From Falsiphaeobacter marinintestinus (GTDB lineage Bacteria; Pseudomonadota; Alphaproteobacteria; Rhodobacterales; Rhodobacteraceae), in contig NZ_VOGO01000002.1 of assembly GCF_007923355.1 (NCBI RefSeq), forward strand, positions 1-64,000: 64,000 nt of DNA. Direction: 5' to 3'. Positions 44,854 through 54,042 of the stretch are shown piece by piece. The stretch's first letter is position 1. Every line of letters starts with the position of its first letter. A program made the position numbers and the translations under genes. The notes below the pieces were generated by a model. The model did not search any database. It was given only the letters and a program-made list of their open reading frames with translations, and had not been told where the DNA came from.

Positions 44854-45249
44854 ATGATCCGCCGCTTTTTGATTCCCCTGAGCCTTGTTGCCACCTCTGT
44901 CATGGCGGATACCCAGATGTCAGCCGAAGCATTTGACGCCTATACCCGGGGCAAGACGCTGTTCTACGGCTTTGACGGCGTTGCCTATGGGGTTGAGCGG
45001 TATCTGAAGAACCGGCGGGTGATTTGGTCTTTTCTGGATGGCGACTGCAAATACGGCACCTGGTACGAAGACAGCGGGCTGATCTGTTTCGTCTATGATG
45101 ACCGGCCAGACCCACAATGCTGGCGATTCAGCGAAGGACCGGGGGGCCTTACAGCTCGGTTCGAGGATGATCCCGAAGCAACTCAACTGTACGAAGCCGA
45201 AGATATCGACGAAGAGATGATTTGTTATGGGCCGGACGTTGGCGTGTGA
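44854..45249 (+). CDS. Exported hypothetical protein
   Basis: 131 residues from the ATG at 44854. A signal peptide (MIRRFLIPLSLVATSVMA) precedes a small domain with four cysteines (CKYGTWYED, LICFVYDDRPDPQCW and a late YCG-like end) and several aromatics. The pattern is common among periplasmic Rhodobacterales proteins of unknown function. It lies 17 bases after the alkane monooxygenase gene and may be co-transcribed. Confidence 0.7.
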   Translation: MIRRFLIPLSLVATSVMADTQMSAEAFDAYTRGKTLFYGFDGVAYGVERYLKNRRVIWSFLDGDCKYGTWYEDSGLICFVYDDRPDPQCWRFSEGPGGLTARFEDDPEATQLYEAEDIDEEMICYGPDVGV

Positions 45250-45287
45250 TCGGTGATCTTTGCGGTTCGGGCAGGCCGTCGGAATTT

Positions 45288-45314
45288 GGGTATTTGAAAC
45301 AAGAAAGAAGCAGG
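45288..45314 (+). repeat. Copy 3 of the dispersed 27-bp repeat
   Basis: GGGTATTTGAAAC followed by AAGAAAGAAGCAGG, 26 of 27 identical to copy 1 (11223-11249, opposite strand). It lies in the gap between two exported-protein genes. Confidence 0.75.
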
Positions 45315-45418
45315 GTCGGGAGCCGTTGCCGGATTGCGATGACCCATGGCCCCGAGGAATGGCCTGTACAAATTCTGATTTGTGAATAGCATGGCGATGT
45401 ACTCGGGGAGGAGACACC

Positions 45419-45853
45419 ATGCTGAAACAGAGTTTGATGGCCGCCATGCTGGCCACGATGCCACTTTGCGCCGTTGCAGAAGGCGCGATGCACCACGTTG
45501 CGATTCATGTGGACGAGAATGATCCCAAGGTCATGAACATGGCGCTGAACAACGCCGCAAATGTTGAGAAATATTATACCTCCCAAGGCGATAGCGTAAT
45601 GATCGAGCTTGTGGCCTATGGTCCCGGGCTGAACATGTTCATCCCCGGAAAAAGTCCGGTCGAGGATCGGATTTCCACAATGTCGCTGGAAATGGAGAAC
45701 CTGTCTTTCTCGGCCTGTGGCAACACCCATCGCAAGATGAGCGAAAAGGCCGGGAAAGAAATCACCCTTGTGTCAGAGGCCGACATGGTGCCCTCAGGCG
45801 TCGTGCGCCTGATCGAACTGCAAGAGCAGGGGTACGCTTACATCCGGCCCTGA
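45419..45853 (+). CDS. Periplasmic DsrE-like protein
   Basis: 144 residues, with GGGGAGGAG upstream. A signal peptide (about 1-20, Cys17 is inside a non-lipobox context) precedes a DsrE/F-like alpha/beta fold: HHVAIHVDENDPKVMNMALNNAANVEKYY, then IELVAYGPGLNMFIP, with Cys100 in FSACGNTHRKM in the place of the sulfur-carrying cysteine. Members handle persulfide sulfur or serve unknown periplasmic roles. No sox or dsr genes are adjacent. Confidence 0.8.
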   Translation: MLKQSLMAAMLATMPLCAVAEGAMHHVAIHVDENDPKVMNMALNNAANVEKYYTSQGDSVMIELVAYGPGLNMFIPGKSPVEDRISTMSLEMENLSFSACGNTHRKMSEKAGKEITLVSEADMVPSGVVRLIELQEQGYAYIRP

Positions 45854-45866
45854 ACCCGACTTTGGA

Positions 45867-47414
45867 TCAGAACAGTGACCCCTGATCCGGCGCGTCTTTC
45901 GCCGGCGCGGATTTGCGTGCCGGTTTGCCACCCACCGTCAGGCGCCCATCACGGAACTGAATCTCCAGGGCGGTGGCTTTTGACGCCGCAGCCTTGGTGG
46001 TAACAACGTCGCCTTCGGCCCGGACCACGGCAAAACCACGCTCCAGCGTCGCTTCGTAGCCAAGCGAGGCAAGCAGCCTGTCTTGTCCGGCAATCTGCGC
46101 TTTCAGGCGATCGACCTGAGTTCGGCCAGCGGTTGCAAACCGGTGTGTAAGGCGGTCAAGTTCGGCGCTTTTGCGTTTCAGGTCGGCCTGCAGGCGATCC
46201 GGTGACAGGCGGTCGGCCCGGTTTTCAAAGCGTTCGCGCCGGGCAGAGATCAGCCGGGTCAGCGCCGGGGTCAGGCGGCGTGATGTCCGGGCCAGCGCAT
46301 TGGTTTCACTTGTCAGCCGCCGGGCCAGCGTCGCCGGGCGCAATGGAGCAGAGGTTTCCGACAGGTGCAGGCGACGGGTCTGCACACCGCGGATCAGCGC
46401 GTTTGGCAGACGATCCGTGGCCTGATCCAGCCGCTGGCGCGGGCTGTCCAGCAGGCTGTCGGCACGGGGCAGGGCGCGGGCCAGATCGCCAAGGCGCTGG
46501 CGGCGCTGGGTGACCGCCTGCGTGGCCGCGCGGCTGAGCCGGGCGCCCATGCTGTCGGCCCAGGCCAAAAGCTCCAGCCGCACGGGCACGGCCAGTTCGG
46601 CGGCGGCCGTCGGTGTCGGTGCGCGCATGTCCGAGACGAAATCGATCAGCGTGGTGTCGGTTTCATGACCCACCGCCGAAATCAGCGGGATCTGTGACGC
46701 CGCTGTCGCGCGGGCGACGATTTCTTCGTTAAAGCCCCAGAGGTCTTCGACCGATCCGCCGCCGCGCGCCACGATGATCAGGTCGGGCCGGGGCAGGGCG
46801 CCGCCTGGTGTCAACTGGTTGAACCCGTCGATGGCGCGCGCCACCTCGGGGGCACAATTGGCCCCCTGCACGGCCACCGGCCAGATCAGAACCTTGCGCG
46901 GGAACCGGTCGCGCAACCGGTGAAGGATGTCCTTGATCACAGCGCCCGAGGGCGAGGTCACGACCCCGATGATCTGTGGGAGGAACGGCAGCTTCTGTTT
47001 GCGCGACGCATCAAACAGGCCTTCGGCGGCCAGCAGTTTCTTGCGTTTTTCCAGCAACGCCATCAGCGCGCCTTGCCCGGCAACCGCGACCTCATCGACG
47101 TTCATGTTGTATTTCGATTGCGCACCAAAGGCGGTCAGCCGCCCGGTCACGACGACTTCCAACCCTTCTTCAGGCACCACCGAAAGCCCCGAAACCTGCC
47201 CCTTCCACGTGGTGCAGGCCAACACGTTTCGATCATCCTTGACGTCATAATACAGATGCCCTGAGCGCGCCGTGAACACGCGCCCGACCTCACCCTTGAC
47301 CCGAATACGCCCGAACTGGCTTTCGAGCGTTTTCTTCACCTCGCCCGAGATTTCAGAGACGGTATATTCGGGCATATTTTGCCCCGGAATGGGATCATCG
47401 ATCAGGTCGGACAT
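45867..47414 (-). CDS. xseA: Exodeoxyribonuclease VII large subunit
   Basis: 515 residues from the ATG at 47414; the longer frame runs through purD and is rejected. An N-terminal OB fold (about 20-115), catalytic core with GVVTSPSGAVIKDILHRLRDRFP (about 150), IVARGGGSVEDLWGFNEE (about 205) and SAVGHETDTTLIDFVSDMRAPTPTAAAE (about 240), then a long coiled coil (about 275-450). It degrades single-stranded DNA with XseB, not encoded here. The divergent gap to purD (76 bases) holds both promoters. Confidence 0.95.
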   Translation of the reverse strand: MSDLIDDPIPGQNMPEYTVSEISGEVKKTLESQFGRIRVKGEVGRVFTARSGHLYYDVKDDRNVLACTTWKGQVSGLSVVPEEGLEVVVTGRLTAFGAQSKYNMNVDEVAVAGQGALMALLEKRKKLLAAEGLFDASRKQKLPFLPQIIGVVTSPSGAVIKDILHRLRDRFPRKVLIWPVAVQGANCAPEVARAIDGFNQLTPGGALPRPDLIIVARGGGSVEDLWGFNEEIVARATAASQIPLISAVGHETDTTLIDFVSDMRAPTPTAAAELAVPVRLELLAWADSMGARLSRAATQAVTQRRQRLGDLARALPRADSLLDSPRQRLDQATDRLPNALIRGVQTRRLHLSETSAPLRPATLARRLTSETNALARTSRRLTPALTRLISARRERFENRADRLSPDRLQADLKRKSAELDRLTHRFATAGRTQVDRLKAQIAGQDRLLASLGYEATLERGFAVVRAEGDVVTTKAAASKATALEIQFRDGRLTVGGKPARKSAPAKDAPDQGSLF

Positions 47415-47490
47415 TGGGTGGCCTTGTTCTGCTGCGCTTGCCAGCTTAGAACGCCGCAACCTCAAGGCCAAGCAGATCGGAGCGGACCTT

Positions 47491-48759
47491 ATGAACATTC
47501 TCATCCTCGGCAGCGGTGGACGCGAACACAGTCTGGCCTGGGCCGTGCTGCAGAACCCGAAATGTGACAAGCTGATCGTGGCGCCGGGCAATGCCGGGAT
47601 CGCCCAGATTGCCGAATGCGCAGCGCTTGATATCGAAAACGGCGGCGCGGTGGTCAGTTTCGCCCATGACAACTCGATCGATTTTATCATCGTGGGCCCC
47701 GAAGCACCTTTGGCCGCCGGTGTCGCAGACCGCTTGCGCGAAGCAGGGATGCTGGTCTTTGGCCCCTCTGCGGCGGCGGCAAAACTGGAAGCGTCCAAAA
47801 GCTTCACCAAGGAAATCTGTGATGCGGCCAACGCCCCGACAGCCGCCTATGGCCATTTCACCGATGCCGATTCCGCTAAAGCTTATGTTCGCGAACAGGG
47901 CGCGCCGATCGTGGTCAAGGCCGACGGACTGGCGGCAGGCAAGGGCGTGATCGTGGCGATGGACGAGCAGACCGCGCTGGACGCCATCGACGACATGTTT
48001 GGCGGCGCGTTTGGCGGGGCCGGGGCCGAGGTGGTTATCGAAGAATTCATGGAGGGCGAAGAGGCGTCGTTCTTCGTGCTGTGTGATGGGGAAACCGTGC
48101 TGCCTATCGGCACCGCACAAGACCACAAGCGCGTCGGCGAAGGCGATACCGGCCCCAACACGGGCGGCATGGGCGCGTATTCTCCCGCGCCGGTTCTGAC
48201 CGACGAGATCGCGCAGATCGCGCTGGACCAGATCGTGCAGCCCACGGTCGACGAAATGGCCCGCCGGGGGACACCCTATCAGGGCGTGCTCTATGTCGGT
48301 CTGATGATCAAGGACGGTCAGCCCCGGCTGGTCGAATACAACGTTCGCTTTGGCGACCCTGAATGTCAGGTGCTGATGATGCGGCTGGGCGCGCAGGCAA
48401 TGGATCTGATGCACGCCGCCGCCGAAGGGCGTTTGGCAGACGCACAGGTGAATTGGGCCGATGATCACGCAGTTACTGTTGTCATGGCGGCCAAAGGATA
48501 TCCGGGATCATACGAAAAAGGCAGCGTGATCAACGGGCTGGAGGCGCTTCCTGAGACAAGTTTCGAGATGTGCTTTCACGCCGGAACCTCGGAAAGCACC
48601 GGTCAGGTTATCGCTACCGGCGGCAGGGTTCTGAACGCCACCGCACGCGGGGCCACCTTGCAAGAGGCCCGTGACCGCGCCTATGCCATGATCGACACCA
48701 TCGACTGGCCCGACGGGTTCTGCCGTCGCGACATCGGCTGGCGCGCGCTCGGCGGATGA
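47491..48759 (+). CDS. purD: Phosphoribosylamine-glycine ligase
   Basis: 422 residues from the ATG at 47491; upstream in-frame extension is antisense to xseA. An ATP-grasp enzyme of purine synthesis that joins glycine to phosphoribosylamine. Motifs: MNILILGSGGREHSLAW at the start, GPEAPLAAGVADRL near 70, KADGLAAGKGVIVA near 143, PNTGGMGAYSP near 225 and EYNVRFGDPECQ near 285. Full length. Confidence 0.96.
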   Translation: MNILILGSGGREHSLAWAVLQNPKCDKLIVAPGNAGIAQIAECAALDIENGGAVVSFAHDNSIDFIIVGPEAPLAAGVADRLREAGMLVFGPSAAAAKLEASKSFTKEICDAANAPTAAYGHFTDADSAKAYVREQGAPIVVKADGLAAGKGVIVAMDEQTALDAIDDMFGGAFGGAGAEVVIEEFMEGEEASFFVLCDGETVLPIGTAQDHKRVGEGDTGPNTGGMGAYSPAPVLTDEIAQIALDQIVQPTVDEMARRGTPYQGVLYVGLMIKDGQPRLVEYNVRFGDPECQVLMMRLGAQAMDLMHAAAEGRLADAQVNWADDHAVTVVMAAKGYPGSYEKGSVINGLEALPETSFEMCFHAGTSESTGQVIATGGRVLNATARGATLQEARDRAYAMIDTIDWPDGFCRRDIGWRALGG

Positions 48760-48766
48760 TAGTCAG

Positions 48767-49321
48767 ATGACCACCTTCCGGTTCCGCCCCGCGCCGGTCC
48801 GCCCTGAACAGAGGTATACTCTGCAGGACGGGCACCTGTCGGGGCCGGACTGGGATCTGACGCTGGACGATCTGACCGATCTGGGGTTCACCAGCTATCG
48901 GGCCCATGGCCGAATGATCTGGCGGCTGGACCTCACGCAGGGCAAAACCCGGCATCGCATCAACGCCAACCTGCCCGTAACCGGCGCAGCGACGACGGAT
49001 GATTTCGCAGCCTTTCATAGTCTCGCCTCGGCCCTTGTCGATGATCTGTCCCGCCGCAATCCAGACCTGCAAATCGGTTTCGGCGAACGCGGCACCGCGC
49101 GCCACGCGATTTTCGCCATGGGCGTCGTCTCGGCGCTGGGCGGCCTTGGCATCGGTCTGGGCGCATCCGCCAATGGCCGCCTTGTCGAAGCTGCGATACC
49201 CGCACTCCTCCTGATCCTCTTCGGTGCCGGACTGATCCTTTCAAACGCGCCCTGGGCCAAACCGCCCCGCATCGACCCCGCCAGCCTGCCCGCGATATTG
49301 ACCCGTCTGGCCGGGGGTTAA
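48767..49321 (+). CDS. Hypothetical membrane protein
   Basis: 184 residues, seven bases after the purD stop. The soluble N-terminal part (about 1-105; RYTLQDGHLSGPDWDLTLDDLTDLGF...RMIWRLDL) looks like a small beta-rich domain. Two transmembrane helices follow (about 113-130 and 138-155). I recall similar proteins as conserved in Rhodobacterales without function. It is probably co-transcribed with purD. Confidence 0.75.
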   Translation: MTTFRFRPAPVRPEQRYTLQDGHLSGPDWDLTLDDLTDLGFTSYRAHGRMIWRLDLTQGKTRHRINANLPVTGAATTDDFAAFHSLASALVDDLSRRNPDLQIGFGERGTARHAIFAMGVVSALGGLGIGLGASANGRLVEAAIPALLLILFGAGLILSNAPWAKPPRIDPASLPAILTRLAGG

Positions 49322-49402
49322 GACCGCACCCAAAGCAATTGCCTCTTTCCGGCGGGCTTTCTATGGTGCGCGTCAACGACGCAGCAACGGATCCACCGCT
49401 CC

Positions 49403-49999
49403 ATGGCCTTGTCCATTGACGACTGTTTCGAAACCCGCACCCTGTCCGAGCTGGCCTTTACCTTCGCGCCTGTCGGGCTGGTGGTGACGGAAAGCCGCGT
49501 GATTCGCGATTGCAACCCGACCTTTGCCCAGATGTTCGGCTATACCCGCGAAGAATTGCAGGACGCGACCTTTGCGATTCTCTATCCCAGCCAGGAAGAA
49601 TACGTGAATATCCGCAACCGGGGCGTCAACACCCTGCGCGACAGCGGACAGTACTGGGATGAACGGGTGATGATGCGCTCGAACGGCGATCTGTTCTGGT
49701 GCCGGGTGCGCGGCCACACCTTCACGCCCGATGACCCGCTGCGTCGCGCCGTTTGGAGCTTTGCCGACCTTGCCGACACGCGCCCCTATCAGGCCATGAC
49801 GCGGCGGGAACGCGAAGTGTTCTCACTGCTGGGCGAAGGCAAAACCAGCAAGGAAATCGCCCGGATCCTGCAGCTCAGCTATCGCACGGTCGAAGTCCAC
49901 CGCGCCCGGCTGCTGAAGAAGTTCGGCGTCAGCAACACGGCCGGCCTGTTCCAATCCATCGGCGACATCGGCGGCGATCACGTGGTCAGCAACAGTTAA
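49403..49999 (+). CDS. PAS-LuxR transcriptional regulator
   Basis: 198 residues. One PAS domain (about 15-125; LAFTFAPVGLVVTESRVIRDCNPTFAQMFGYTREEL and FWCRVRGHTFTPDDPLRRAVWSFADL) is followed by a LuxR/GerE helix-turn-helix (about 132-190; MTRREREVFSLLGEGKTSKEIARILQLSYRTVEVHRARLLKKFG). There is no receiver domain, so the PAS itself senses the signal. It lies ten bases before the cytochrome P450 gene and probably controls it, either sensing the P450's substrate or redox state. Confidence 0.88.
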   Translation: MALSIDDCFETRTLSELAFTFAPVGLVVTESRVIRDCNPTFAQMFGYTREELQDATFAILYPSQEEYVNIRNRGVNTLRDSGQYWDERVMMRSNGDLFWCRVRGHTFTPDDPLRRAVWSFADLADTRPYQAMTRREREVFSLLGEGKTSKEIARILQLSYRTVEVHRARLLKKFGVSNTAGLFQSIGDIGGDHVVSNS

Positions 50000-50009
50000 A
50001 GGAGTTTCC

Positions 50010-51245
50010 ATGACCCTACCGGACAGACTCCCAGCCCTGTTCAAGCCCCTGTTTGATCAGGATTATCTAACTGACCCCTATGCCGTCTACGACACGCTGC
50101 GCACCGCAACACCCGTCGTCTGGAACGAACCGCTCAACGCGTGGATCGTCACCCGGGCCGATGATGTGCGCCATGTCTTTCAAACGCCCACGGTGTTTTC
50201 CTCCAATCGTGTCCCGCTTGGCCGGGCGCGGTTTCCGCAGCCAGAATTGACACCGCTTTTCGACATGGTCGAACTTTTGATGCTGCAGCGCGACGACCCT
50301 CAGCACACGCGTCTGCGCCGTCTGGTGGCCAAGGCCTTCGGCAAAACCGCCATCGCCAGCTATTCCGGCATGATCTGTGATCGCATCGATGCTTTGACCG
50401 CCTCGGCGCGGGACAGCGGTGACATCGAATTTCTCCACGATTTTGCCGTACCGCTTCCTGTCCTCGTGATCTCCGAAATCGTCGGCATCCCGGCCAAAGA
50501 TCGCGAACAGGTCAAGGCATGGTGCGATGCGTTCTCTTTCGTGGCCCTGAACTTCTACGCCAGGATCACCGATGAACAGCTGACCAACGGGCTCACGGCA
50601 ATCACCACCTTCCGGGCCTATCTTGCTGACCTCGTCGAAGACCGCCGGCACAGCCCGCGCGACGACCTGCTATCGGCACTGGTGGCTGCAGAAGAAGACG
50701 GCGACCGGCTCAGCTTTGATGAACTCCTCGCCAATACCATCCTGCTGTTGAACGCCGGGAACGAAACCACGACCGTGTTGCTGACCCATCTGGCCTATCA
50801 ACTGGCCACGTCACCCGATGTGCAAACCCGGCTGCGGGCTGACCCGACCCTGATCGCTGAGGCCGTCGAAGAAAGCCTGCGCCACCGCCCGCCTGTGCAG
50901 TTCCTTGGACGGATCGCGACCCAGACCACAGATCTGGCCGGGCAGACAATCGCAAAAGGGGATTTGGTACTGATCTTCCTCGGCGCTGCGGGGCGCGATC
51001 CTGATCTGTTCACCGACCCGAATGCATTCTCGATCGACCGGGGCAAAATCCACCACCTGTCCTTCGGCAGCGGCCCGCATGTCTGTGCCGGCTTGCAACT
51101 GGCACGGCTTGAGGCAGTGGAAACCGTCACACGACTGTTGCAGACGTTCAGCGATATCCGGTTGGCGAACACCGATCTCGGCATCGGCCCCAACCTGAAC
51201 CTGCGCAACTTTGCCCGGCTACCGCTGACCCTGACGCCGAAATAA
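50010..51245 (+). CDS. Soluble cytochrome P450
   Basis: 411 residues with AAAGGAG upstream. Class I bacterial P450: I-helix AGNETTT (249-255, oxygen activation), ExxR at Glu288-Arg291, and heme-ligand motif FGSGPHVCAG with Cys359. The acid-alcohol pair position is Glu252-Thr253. Family length about 400-410, so complete. It hydroxylates an unknown small substrate. A [2Fe-2S] ferredoxin gene lies 0.8 kb away on the other strand, and a PAS-LuxR regulator is directly upstream. A ferredoxin reductase is not in the window. Confidence 0.94.
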   Translation: MTLPDRLPALFKPLFDQDYLTDPYAVYDTLRTATPVVWNEPLNAWIVTRADDVRHVFQTPTVFSSNRVPLGRARFPQPELTPLFDMVELLMLQRDDPQHTRLRRLVAKAFGKTAIASYSGMICDRIDALTASARDSGDIEFLHDFAVPLPVLVISEIVGIPAKDREQVKAWCDAFSFVALNFYARITDEQLTNGLTAITTFRAYLADLVEDRRHSPRDDLLSALVAAEEDGDRLSFDELLANTILLLNAGNETTTVLLTHLAYQLATSPDVQTRLRADPTLIAEAVEESLRHRPPVQFLGRIATQTTDLAGQTIAKGDLVLIFLGAAGRDPDLFTDPNAFSIDRGKIHHLSFGSGPHVCAGLQLARLEAVETVTRLLQTFSDIRLANTDLGIGPNLNLRNFARLPLTLTPK

Positions 51246-51250
51246 AGCCT

Positions 51251-52026
51251 CTACCGGCAGGCCACCGCATCCGCGAGGCTTTGACGCCCCCGGAACGGGC
51301 CAATATCGCGGGTCACGATCTGTCCCGCCGAAAGGGTCGACACCATGATCCGCTGCCACTGCGCATCTGCCGTCACGATTTCAGGCCCATCGCCGCAATC
51401 GCGAATCCCGCCCGAGATGAAATCCTGTCCGATCCGATGATTGGTCAGCCCCGCCTTGTCGGCCACCGGCGTCAGTTCACCATCGCGATACCGCCAGATC
51501 CGCAAGGTCTTGGCCAGATGCGGACGGTCGATATAGGCCAGCTCGACATATCCGTCGCCATCCAGATCCGCCGCGCCCAAAGGCGCAAGCCAGCGGTTCG
51601 ACTGCCCGATATGCGGCGTCTCGGCGATCTTTCCGGATGCATTGTAAAGCGCAAGCGCGGCCCCTCGGGCCATATCGGTCTCAACCACCATGACCGCATC
51701 CGGGTGGCCGTCCAGTGTCAGATCGATCAGACGAGGCTCAAGATCTTCAAAGACATGATCTGTGGGGAGCGGGATTTCCGTGGTCCACCGTTTTCCACCC
51801 GACTCTTGTGAACCGATGATCAACCGGCCCCATTCGATCTCATCGCCCAAAACACCATGGGCATAGCGATCCGTCGGATCGTCAAAACGCGCGTTTTTGA
51901 TCTGACCCGTTTGTGCTGCGCTGACGACGCCACAGGCACCGGCCAGCCACAGACCAAACGCCAGCCCGGCGCCGCGGGCGAACCCGGCGGACAAGCGCAA
52001 CGGGCGGCGCGGTGCCGCCGACGCCA

Positions 52027-52027
<1 letters not shown>
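51251..52027 (-). CDS. Exported FG-GAP/VCBS-repeat protein
   Basis: 258 residues from the ATG at 52027, whose A overlaps the ferredoxin stop (TGATG); the adjacent upstream TTG is less likely. A signal segment (about 15-38) precedes a beta-propeller-like set of repeats with Ca-binding pattern Asp-x-Asp-Gly (e.g. LDGHPDAVMVVETDMARGAAL, APLGAADLDGDGYVELAYID). It ends VACR. Similar proteins are common in Rhodobacterales periplasm without known function. It is translationally coupled to the ferredoxin gene. Confidence 0.8.
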
Positions 52028-52434
<407 letters not shown>

Positions 52435-52445
52435 CTATCGCATAT

Positions 52446-52460
52446 GTTCTATCTTTGTTC
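52446..52460. promoter_or_regulatory. LexA (SOS) box, GTTC-N7-GTTC
   Basis: GTTC (52446-52449), seven bases, GTTC (52457-52460). This is the direct-repeat LexA operator of alphaproteobacteria. It lies two bases before the ATG at 52463 and 96 bases upstream of the divergent ferredoxin start. The close spacing to the ATG is unusual. Confidence 0.75.
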
Positions 52461-52462
52461 TT

Positions 52463-52885
52463 ATGCATGATGCTCCTGCCCGCACCCCAATCCGCACGCC
52501 CACCCGTTCGGGCCCCGACTGGCCGCGCCCGCCGTCCTGCCTGCCGGCCGCCTGTCTGGGCGATCCGCCTGAGGGCGCATTGATCACGGTGGCGGGGCTG
52601 GTGATCCTGCGCCAGCGCCCCGGCACCGCCAAGGGCGTGATCTTTGTCACGCTTGAGGACGAGACCGGCGTGGTCAATGTGATTGTCTGGCGCAAGATGT
52701 ATGAACGCTTCCGCCGCGCGGTGATCTCGGGCCGGTTGTTGCGGGTCACCGGGCGGCTGCAGCGCGCCCATTCCGTCACCCATGTGATCGCAGAACAGAT
52801 CGAAGATATCTCGCCGATGCTTGACCTGCTGCTGGCCGGGGACACGCCACCAGACCGGCCCGGACCGGCAGAGATCCGCAACTGA
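52463..52885 (+). CDS. Stand-alone OB-fold protein, equivalent to the DnaE2 C-terminal domain
   Basis: 140 residues from the ATG at 52463, with no clear ribosome-binding site (the LexA box occupies that place). Residues about 40-125 match the C-terminal OB domain of error-prone DNA polymerase DnaE2 (ImuC): VAGLVILRQRPGTAKGVIF, LEDETGVVNVIVW, LRVTGRLQR and HVIAEQIEDIS. The polymerase, PHP and finger domains are absent, and so are imuA and imuB. The N-terminal 35 residues (Arg/Pro/Thr-rich) have no counterpart. Either a deletion remnant of a DnaE2 operon or a free single-stranded DNA-binding domain that LexA controls. Confidence 0.7.
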   Translation: MHDAPARTPIRTPTRSGPDWPRPPSCLPAACLGDPPEGALITVAGLVILRQRPGTAKGVIFVTLEDETGVVNVIVWRKMYERFRRAVISGRLLRVTGRLQRAHSVTHVIAEQIEDISPMLDLLLAGDTPPDRPGPAEIRN

Positions 52886-52997
52886 CTGACTCGCCAGCGC
52901 AACAGGGGGCCAAACGGCTGCGGCTTCCCCCTAGGCGGGTACTCTGATCTCGGCTATCAACGCGCGACCCGCACCTGAAAAGGCCCAGTCCGCCCCG

Positions 52998-53510
52998 ATG
53001 TCAGTTTTTCGCACCGTTTTGTGCATGTTGGCCGTTGTTGGCCTGGGCGCATGTGAGCCACCCGTGTTGCTCCCCGAGGATCTGTCCGAGGACGAGACCG
53101 CACAGACGGACGCCACGGTGTCCGACGTCTGCTGGGACAAGACCATAACCCCCGCCGTCATCGAAACCGTGACCGAACAGGTCATGGTGAAGCCCGCCGA
53201 ACTTTATGCCGATGGTACGGTGAAAACCCCCGCCACGCATGAAACCCAGACCATTCAGAAGATCGTGCAAGAGCGTCAGGAAACCCGGTTCGAAATCCCG
53301 TGCCCGGACGTGATGACACCCGATTTCATCATGAGCGTGCAGCGCGCGCTCAAGGCACGGGGTTACTATTCGGGCCCGATCAGCGGGCAGATGTCCTCAG
53401 CCACCCAGTCCGCCATCCGCGACTATCAGAAAAAACAGGGGTTGGATTCCAGCACCCTGTCCGTCGATGCCGCGCGCAAACTGGGATTGATTATGGTGGA
53501 ACGGTCGTAG
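52998..53510 (+). CDS. Peptidoglycan-binding lipoprotein
   Basis: 170 residues. A lipoprotein signal with lipobox Leu-Gly-Ala-Cys (Cys19) is followed by a Glu/Thr-rich linker and a peptidoglycan_binding_1 domain (about 112-165; MSVQRALKARGYYSGPISGQMSSATQSAIRDYQKKQGL). It should be lipid-anchored and bind the cell wall. It stands alone. Confidence 0.85.
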   Translation: MSVFRTVLCMLAVVGLGACEPPVLLPEDLSEDETAQTDATVSDVCWDKTITPAVIETVTEQVMVKPAELYADGTVKTPATHETQTIQKIVQERQETRFEIPCPDVMTPDFIMSVQRALKARGYYSGPISGQMSSATQSAIRDYQKKQGLDSSTLSVDAARKLGLIMVERS

Positions 53511-54042
53511 GGCCAGACACCCAAGTGATCTCACCCAGGTGCCATGTCTTGTCGAACCACGGCTCAAGTGGGCCATACAGCCTCAGAATCGTGTTCCATC
53601 CCTGACCGGTTCCGGTGGTCTGCACCCACTTGGCCTCTTTTGCCCTCGGGCGGGTTGTCAGCTTGCGACAACACCAAAGCTTACCGCCTTTTCCTCTGTC
53701 CGGTCCCGGACCACCGGAACCGCTGGATCAAGGATGCACGACTTAGCATAGCACCCAGGACAGCTGACCGTTTTCCTTGCCCATGTGCCACCCCTGAACG
53801 GCAACACATCGGCTATAAAACCGACCCCCGACAAGAGAAACGCGCCCGCCCGCAACAGAACGAAAGGTTAATATTTCGTTAATTCTGGACTCACGCGCAT
53901 CCATACCCAATAGTTAACACTACGTTTGCCGTATTTTTGGTAACACGATCTGCCTCAATTCAAGTGACGATTTTTAACTCGGTGACGTGAAAAATTTAAA
54001 TAAATGGCAGCAATGCTGCCGCTATTCCGTGGGGGAATTACA
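53511..54042. other. Gene-free stretch before the first RTX gene
   Basis: 532 bases without a supported gene; short frames lack ribosome-binding sites. The last 170 bases are markedly A+T-rich, contain a 29-bp block shared with the second RTX gene's upstream region, and probably hold the promoter. Confidence 0.55.
53862..53890 (+). promoter_or_regulatory. Shared upstream block, copy 1 (before first RTX gene)
   Basis: This 29-base block begins GAAAGGT and ends TCGTTAATTCTGGAC, and 24 of 29 bases match 55822-55850. It lies 153 bases before the ATG at 54043. The equal position in front of two paralogous genes, in A+T-rich DNA, points to a common promoter or regulator site. Confidence 0.65.

Noticed and set aside
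47415-47831. Upstream extension of the xseA frame.
   Set aside because: It lies antisense to the start of purD; the family N-terminus begins at 47414.
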